Notes under the pieces: model-generated
Databases searched by the model: none
The model's input: only the letters and a program-made list of their open reading frames with translations
What the model was told of the DNA's origin: nothing
Assembly: GCA_029933075.1 (NCBI GenBank)
Contig: JAOZOW010000014.1
Location: forward strand, 1-49,681
Direction: 5' to 3'
From: Deltaproteobacteria bacterium
GTDB lineage: Bacteria; Desulfobacterota; DSM-4660; Desulfatiglandales; Desulfatiglandaceae
DNA: 49,681 bases
Part shown: piece by piece, positions 47,301 through 49,681 of the stretch
Numbering within the stretch: position 1 is the stretch's first letter
How the letters are laid out: each line of letters begins with the position of its first letter
Position numbers and translations under genes: made by a program

Positions 47301-47695
47301 AATTACCCAGGGGAAACGAAAGAATCCTCCTCGTTGACGACGAAGCAATGCTCGTAGAGGTTGGCTCCCAGATGCTTGAGCTCCTGGGTTATAGGGTTAC
47401 CACGAGAACCAGCAGTGTAGAGGCCCTGGAGCTTTTTAGGGCCGGGCCAGATCAATTTGACCTTGTTATCACGGATATGACCATGCCCCAAATGTCAGGA
47501 GATATCCTGGCCCGGGAATTGAGGAAAATCAGGCCGTCCATACCTGTGATAATTTGCACGGGCTTCAGTGAACGGATAAGCCCGGATAGGGCAAGACTGA
47601 TGGGTATTCAGGGGTTTGCAATGAAGCCATTGGTTATTAAGGATCTGGCAGGAATCGTGCGGGAGGTCCTGGATAAGAGGAAATTTAATTCATGA
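44303..47695 (+). CDS. FIST-GAF-PAS hybrid histidine kinase with C-terminal receiver
   Basis: This 1130-residue cytoplasmic protein has a FIST N domain (about 25-225; VVGDAPVLGATTAGEIMD), a FIST C domain (about 235-385), a helical linker, a GAF-like domain (455-600), PAS (615-735), HisKA with H764 (IAHDFNN), HATPase (860-975) and a receiver with phospho-acceptor D1058 (VITDMTMPQ). FIST domains are thought to bind small ligands such as amino acids. The fused receiver makes it a hybrid kinase whose partner is not nearby. Confidence 0.93.
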   Translation: MINATSNNLEVGCALAKGDNAFHVGMDAARQAMGSIRKHPPSAVLAFASVCYELDELLAGVNEVVGDAPVLGATTAGEIMDGPHEKSVVVAILASPFLAVRIGIGRDVSKGWNRAVAEAVGCSEIQPYFSPGGLDIWRQLELDGKSAFGMLFSPGNTKYADSKSFEILEELKKLSGGLLPIVGGSCADDWRMEQNHVLLGGNAYPDSILIAVFETQLTIGMGLSHGFKPTGEKTLVTRADGHEVIELDNRPAAPVYAELTGFSEDELEGKHLTFTTGKVVGSPERYGQYSIKVASYFTERRGIRLSQPVMEGIPLAIMEPDRESMVAAGRDALRTALLRGRIKDPALALVFSCALRSKTSTVRRSDELDRMKEELPDVPIAGFYSFGEQGLGDDWANRHDNNVISVLVFGQEMSRAARVAMEQKRLLKELKDTLEEKEKAEVKINYLNSLLLAIRNINQIIVREKDTTRMLEKACENLVNTKGLQCVWIALFDESGQFKAGVEAGLGKDFSYIVDQLRKGEMTYCTQVALAKPGVNLIDDSISTCGACIIAKKTICKNAMSIRLEHGGKVFGVMTALRSDTYLQEKKEQALIEEVAGDIAFALNNLELEKEKRRVEEALRSEEEKFRTLVEKSPFGIALIARDGRYKYVNPKFVEMFGYSLEDVKTGKKWFRKAFPQSKYRKEVIEAWLYDLETMEVGESRLRTFRVVCKDGSEKLIFFNSVSLANGNQFIIYHDMTEKERLEQQLRQAQRLEAMGTLAGGIAHDFNNILAAIVGYTELAMMETAEKSNTRHNLEQVLLASKRAKELVKQILTFCRQTEQEKKPVNVASIFKEALKLLRASIPATVEIREDIEVKPAASTVLADPTQMHQVFMNLCTNAAHAMRETGGTLGIEVKNVEIRQGEAPLAHLSLTPGTYLKLSISDTGHGMSPEVMERIFEPYFTTKDKGEGTGLGLAMVHGIAKDHGGTINVYSEPEKGSIFHVYLPVIEKEEEEVREPAIQLPRGNERILLVDDEAMLVEVGSQMLELLGYRVTTRTSSVEALELFRAGPDQFDLVITDMTMPQMSGDILARELRKIRPSIPVIICTGFSERISPDRARLMGIQGFAMKPLVIKDLAGIVREVLDKRKFNS

Positions 47696-47878
47696 ATTCT
47701 CAACCATCTCTTTTGACAACATCCTAAGCTCTTTTTGAACTCTTTCTGCCAAAAACATCTTTAAGAGCGATTGATATGGGACATCTTTTTTGTTCGCCAG
47801 CAATTTAAGCTCATTCAACAAATTTTCAGGGATGCACAGAGATATGGTTTTTAATGTTGTTGCTGGAACAATATTCAT
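47690..47878 (-). CDS. Ribbon-helix-helix (CopG-like) protein
   Basis: This 62-residue protein has a beta strand (TISLCIPENLL) followed by two helices, the CopG/Arc fold used by DNA-binding antitoxins. Its ATG overlaps the stop of the upstream membrane-protein gene as ATGA, so the two are coupled. A toxin is not recognisable in the partner. Its end overlaps the end of the convergent FIST kinase. Confidence 0.75.
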   Translation of the reverse strand: MNIVPATTLKTISLCIPENLLNELKLLANKKDVPYQSLLKMFLAERVQKELRMLSKEMVENS

Positions 47879-48357
47879 TTGTTTTTGTTAAATAACAGCT
47901 TAGCTTCCAATTCGTTCCACTCTTTTCGGTTCGTATATATATCTTTCCATTCCTTAGTATCGGAGCGGTAAAACTCACCATAGTCATCCCCTATCATGCC
48001 ACCTCCTTGAAATCCGACGACGAACATCTCACCATTTTGCAAGTACCTATACCTATGTTCAAATTTGTAATCCGGTAGTTTCGATTTAAGTTCCTTGAGG
48101 TCTTTTGGCCAGTTACCGTAGCGCTGATGGTATCGATAAATATCTCTAACGACTTTATCCTTGTCGCCAAGAAGCTGCGGAGTGCTCATGTATATACTGA
48201 AGATACCGAATCCGATAAAAAGTAAAATGACTCCAAGGCAACCTATTTGACAGCCTCTCCTTTTACCTTTCTCTTTTTTAGCTTCATTTTTTGTTGAACC
48301 TGAAAGTCTTTGATTTTCAGTTGTATTAGTCACCTTGCCCCCATTACATTTAATCAC
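47875..48357 (-). CDS. Small membrane protein of unknown function, coupled to an RHH gene
   Basis: This 160-residue protein has a basic cytoplasmic-like N-terminus, one membrane helix (about 40-58), then a soluble part with VVRDIYRYHQRYGNWPKDLKE and aromatic residues. Base composition is clearly AT-rich compared with the rest of the window. The start may be GTG 48357 or GTG 48333, the second having GGGGG close by. I do not recognise the family. Confidence 0.7.
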   Translation of the reverse strand: MIKCNGGKVTNTTENQRLSGSTKNEAKKEKGKRRGCQIGCLGVILLFIGFGIFSIYMSTPQLLGDKDKVVRDIYRYHQRYGNWPKDLKELKSKLPDYKFEHRYRYLQNGEMFVVGFQGGGMIGDDYGEFYRSDTKEWKDIYTNRKEWNELEAKLLFNKNK

Positions 48358-48415
48358 ATGAAATTATTCTGTTATCTGCTCCATAACCATAGGATTCGTT
48401 TGTCAAAGTGTGACC

Positions 48416-48477
48416 ATATAACGCCACTAATCAGCCGCGCCGCTTTTTGCGTCGGCTGAATTTGCCTCTTGTTAGAC
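48416..48477 (-). repeat. attC-like (integron cassette) recombination site
   Basis: On the minus strand GTCTAAC begins the element and GTTATAT ends it, with a perfect 7-bp inner repeat (TCAGCCG 48431-48437 and CGGCTGA 48453-48459) and a short GC/GC top stem. The first core fits RYYYAAC; the other is one base off. It lies directly after the stop of the gene at 48532-49368, as expected for a gene cassette. It could also be a plain hairpin. Confidence 0.4.
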
Positions 48478-48531
48478 CAAAAAAATATTTACAAATCGAT
48501 TTACTTTGTTTTGGACCAATTCTTGCTACCA

Positions 48532-49368
48532 TTAAAACACATTCCAAGTCCATAATACGCCTGCAAGATTATATATTAATAAGTATGTCGTTATCGCAGT
48601 TAACAGTGCATAAAAAATTTTCGCCAGCACGCTAATTACTTTAAGACCAATAAATCCAAACCAGACCAAAATCGCTGAAGCTATGGTCAGCGGCAAGGCG
48701 TCACCTAATAGATTAAAAAAGCTGGAATTGTAGACAGTATAATTGGGCACTATATATAAGAGGCAGGCAAATCCGATAATTACCAGTAGCGGACAAATGA
48801 ATTTCTCCGTCCACTCAGTATTTTCCAATCTATTGTTCGACAATTTTAAAAGTTTGTAATTAATGAATATTATTGGAATTATTAGCAGCCAATTAAGCAA
48901 TTTGATAAAATTCTCTTTCTCCTCTCTTTTTTCATAGTAGTATTTTCTCCATTTCTGTTTTCTGTCCCAACTGTTAATATCGTCTTCATCATTACCATCA
49001 CTAGATGAAATACCATCGGCTCCAGCTGAATAGATTTTAGGTATCTTATCATTTTTGTCATAGTGATATATGAAGTTATTACCCCACTTGTCTTTGGGTG
49101 CGTTCTTCCTCCACAAATATGGTAACCGCCATTTTGGAGAGTCTACTTCCTCATATTTTGTAACCAAAGCCATTAAGCCTTCTTTATTTGTTGGGTATAC
49201 TCCAACAAATTCTTTGTAAGTTTTAAGGTCTTGGCTGTATCCTTCAATCATATCCATAGTTATTGTGGCATCCATATAAACACTGAAATAATATTCTAAT
49301 TTAGGATGAATCAATACTGCCATAAGTGAAAATAAGAGAAAAAAATAAATCAGAATGGACTTTTTCAT
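48532..49368 (-). CDS. Polytopic membrane protein with a GspG-type pseudopilin domain
   Basis: This 278-residue protein starts with a membrane helix (5-20), then a domain (35-135) that matches the C-terminal part of the major type II secretion pseudopilin GspG. Matches include a YPTNKEGLMALV helix end, WGNNFIYHY, and the calcium-site-like SAGADGISSSDGNDEDD. Four more membrane helices follow (155-175, 190-210, 225-245, 250-270). True GspG has a single N-terminal helix, so this combination is unusual. It is AT-rich like its neighbour. Confidence 0.78.
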   Translation of the reverse strand: MKKSILIYFFLLFSLMAVLIHPKLEYYFSVYMDATITMDMIEGYSQDLKTYKEFVGVYPTNKEGLMALVTKYEEVDSPKWRLPYLWRKNAPKDKWGNNFIYHYDKNDKIPKIYSAGADGISSSDGNDEDDINSWDRKQKWRKYYYEKREEKENFIKLLNWLLIIPIIFINYKLLKLSNNRLENTEWTEKFICPLLVIIGFACLLYIVPNYTVYNSSFFNLLGDALPLTIASAILVWFGFIGLKVISVLAKIFYALLTAITTYLLIYNLAGVLWTWNVF

Positions 49369-49681
49369 ATACTCATTCCAAATGGATTTGTAGGTTCATT
49401 TTAAAGGTCTAATGCGAAGCTGACGCGCGGTTCTGCCTGGCTAAGGGCCTGGGGACTGCTTAGGCAGGCGGGTTCGTCGGGTCGAGCGTTGGTTCGCACC
49501 GCGTAGCGGTGCGGGCCCACGCGAAGTCGCGACATAACGTGCCACAAGGCCCGTTTACCAGGCTCTGCCCCTCAACCGAACCTGCATCTAACTGGAATGG
49601 CTAAAGCCGCCATATCCTGGCTCTTGACTAGGACGGCATCCTCTTCGAAACCAAGTCAGATGGCTGTCAACAGGCTTAAGG
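49369..49681. other. Right-end intergenic region with two inverted repeats
   Basis: No gene is supported. GCCTGGCTAAG (49435-49445) and CTTAGGCAGGC (49459-49469) are inverted with one mismatch. CGCACCGC and GCGGTGCG (49495-49513) form a perfect hairpin around GTA. GC content rises sharply against the AT-rich gene before it. Partial attC-like cores (GTCTAAT near 49407, ATCTAAC near 49587) are present but not convincing. Confidence 0.45.

Noticed and set aside
48416-48477. A confident integron with integrase
   Set aside because: Only one attC-like site of modest quality is seen and no integrase gene is in the window, so it is reported only as a candidate.

Overview
This window reads as chromosomal DNA of a sulfate-reducing, probably autotrophic or C1-capable member of the Desulfobacterota (former Deltaproteobacteria). 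It carries the full dissimilatory adenylylsulfate branch (sat, aprBA, qmoABC) and, on the same strand, a methylene-tetrahydrofolate reductase cluster with heterodisulfide-reductase-type flavoproteins. Benzoyl-CoA-reductase-type ATPases, a cytoplasmic molybdopterin enzyme and many two-component proteins fit the same kind of strict anaerobe.

Layout. 1-2200: a Lon protease with a response-regulator receiver domain inserted between its N-terminal helices and its AAA+ module. 2200-7800 (minus strand): a signalling block of a SEC-C protein, two histidine kinases, two paralogous ACT-like proteins and a CheY-like regulator. 7980-14030 (minus): metF2, a tandem HdrA, mvhD, metV and metF1, joined by short overlaps. 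14590-25580 (minus): a zinc-ribbon protein, qmoCBA, an ETF:quinone oxidoreductase, aprAB and sat. aprB is interrupted by an in-frame TGA exactly where a conserved cluster cysteine is expected.

25800-30600: housekeeping genes (mntP, an MBL hydrolase, a polyprenyl synthase, rimO, a lipoprotein). 31041-33833: a TorD chaperone fused to a molybdopterin oxidoreductase. 34038-34114: tRNA-Pro(GGG). 34495-36396: a class III nucleotide cyclase, with a strong palindrome upstream. 36409-38412: a ferredoxin and two BzdP/BzdQ-like ATPases. 39124-43054: an hflK-hflC-ftsH operon, ending in a palindromic terminator shared with a convergent SBF-family transporter. 44303-47695: a FIST-domain hybrid histidine kinase. 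47690-49368: an AT-rich, cassette-like right end with small membrane proteins, one carrying a GspG-type pseudopilin domain, and an attC-like element.

How the genes work together. Sat and AprAB activate and reduce sulfate, and QmoABC feeds AprAB with electrons from the quinone pool. The ETF:QO placed between aprA and qmoA could add electrons to that pool. The MetF/MetV/HdrA/MvhD set would reduce methylene-THF in the Wood-Ljungdahl methyl branch, possibly with flavin-based electron bifurcation. The kinases beside the receiver-Lon suggest proteolysis controlled by phosphorylation. All calls come from reading the sequence and from knowledge of the families; no database search was run.
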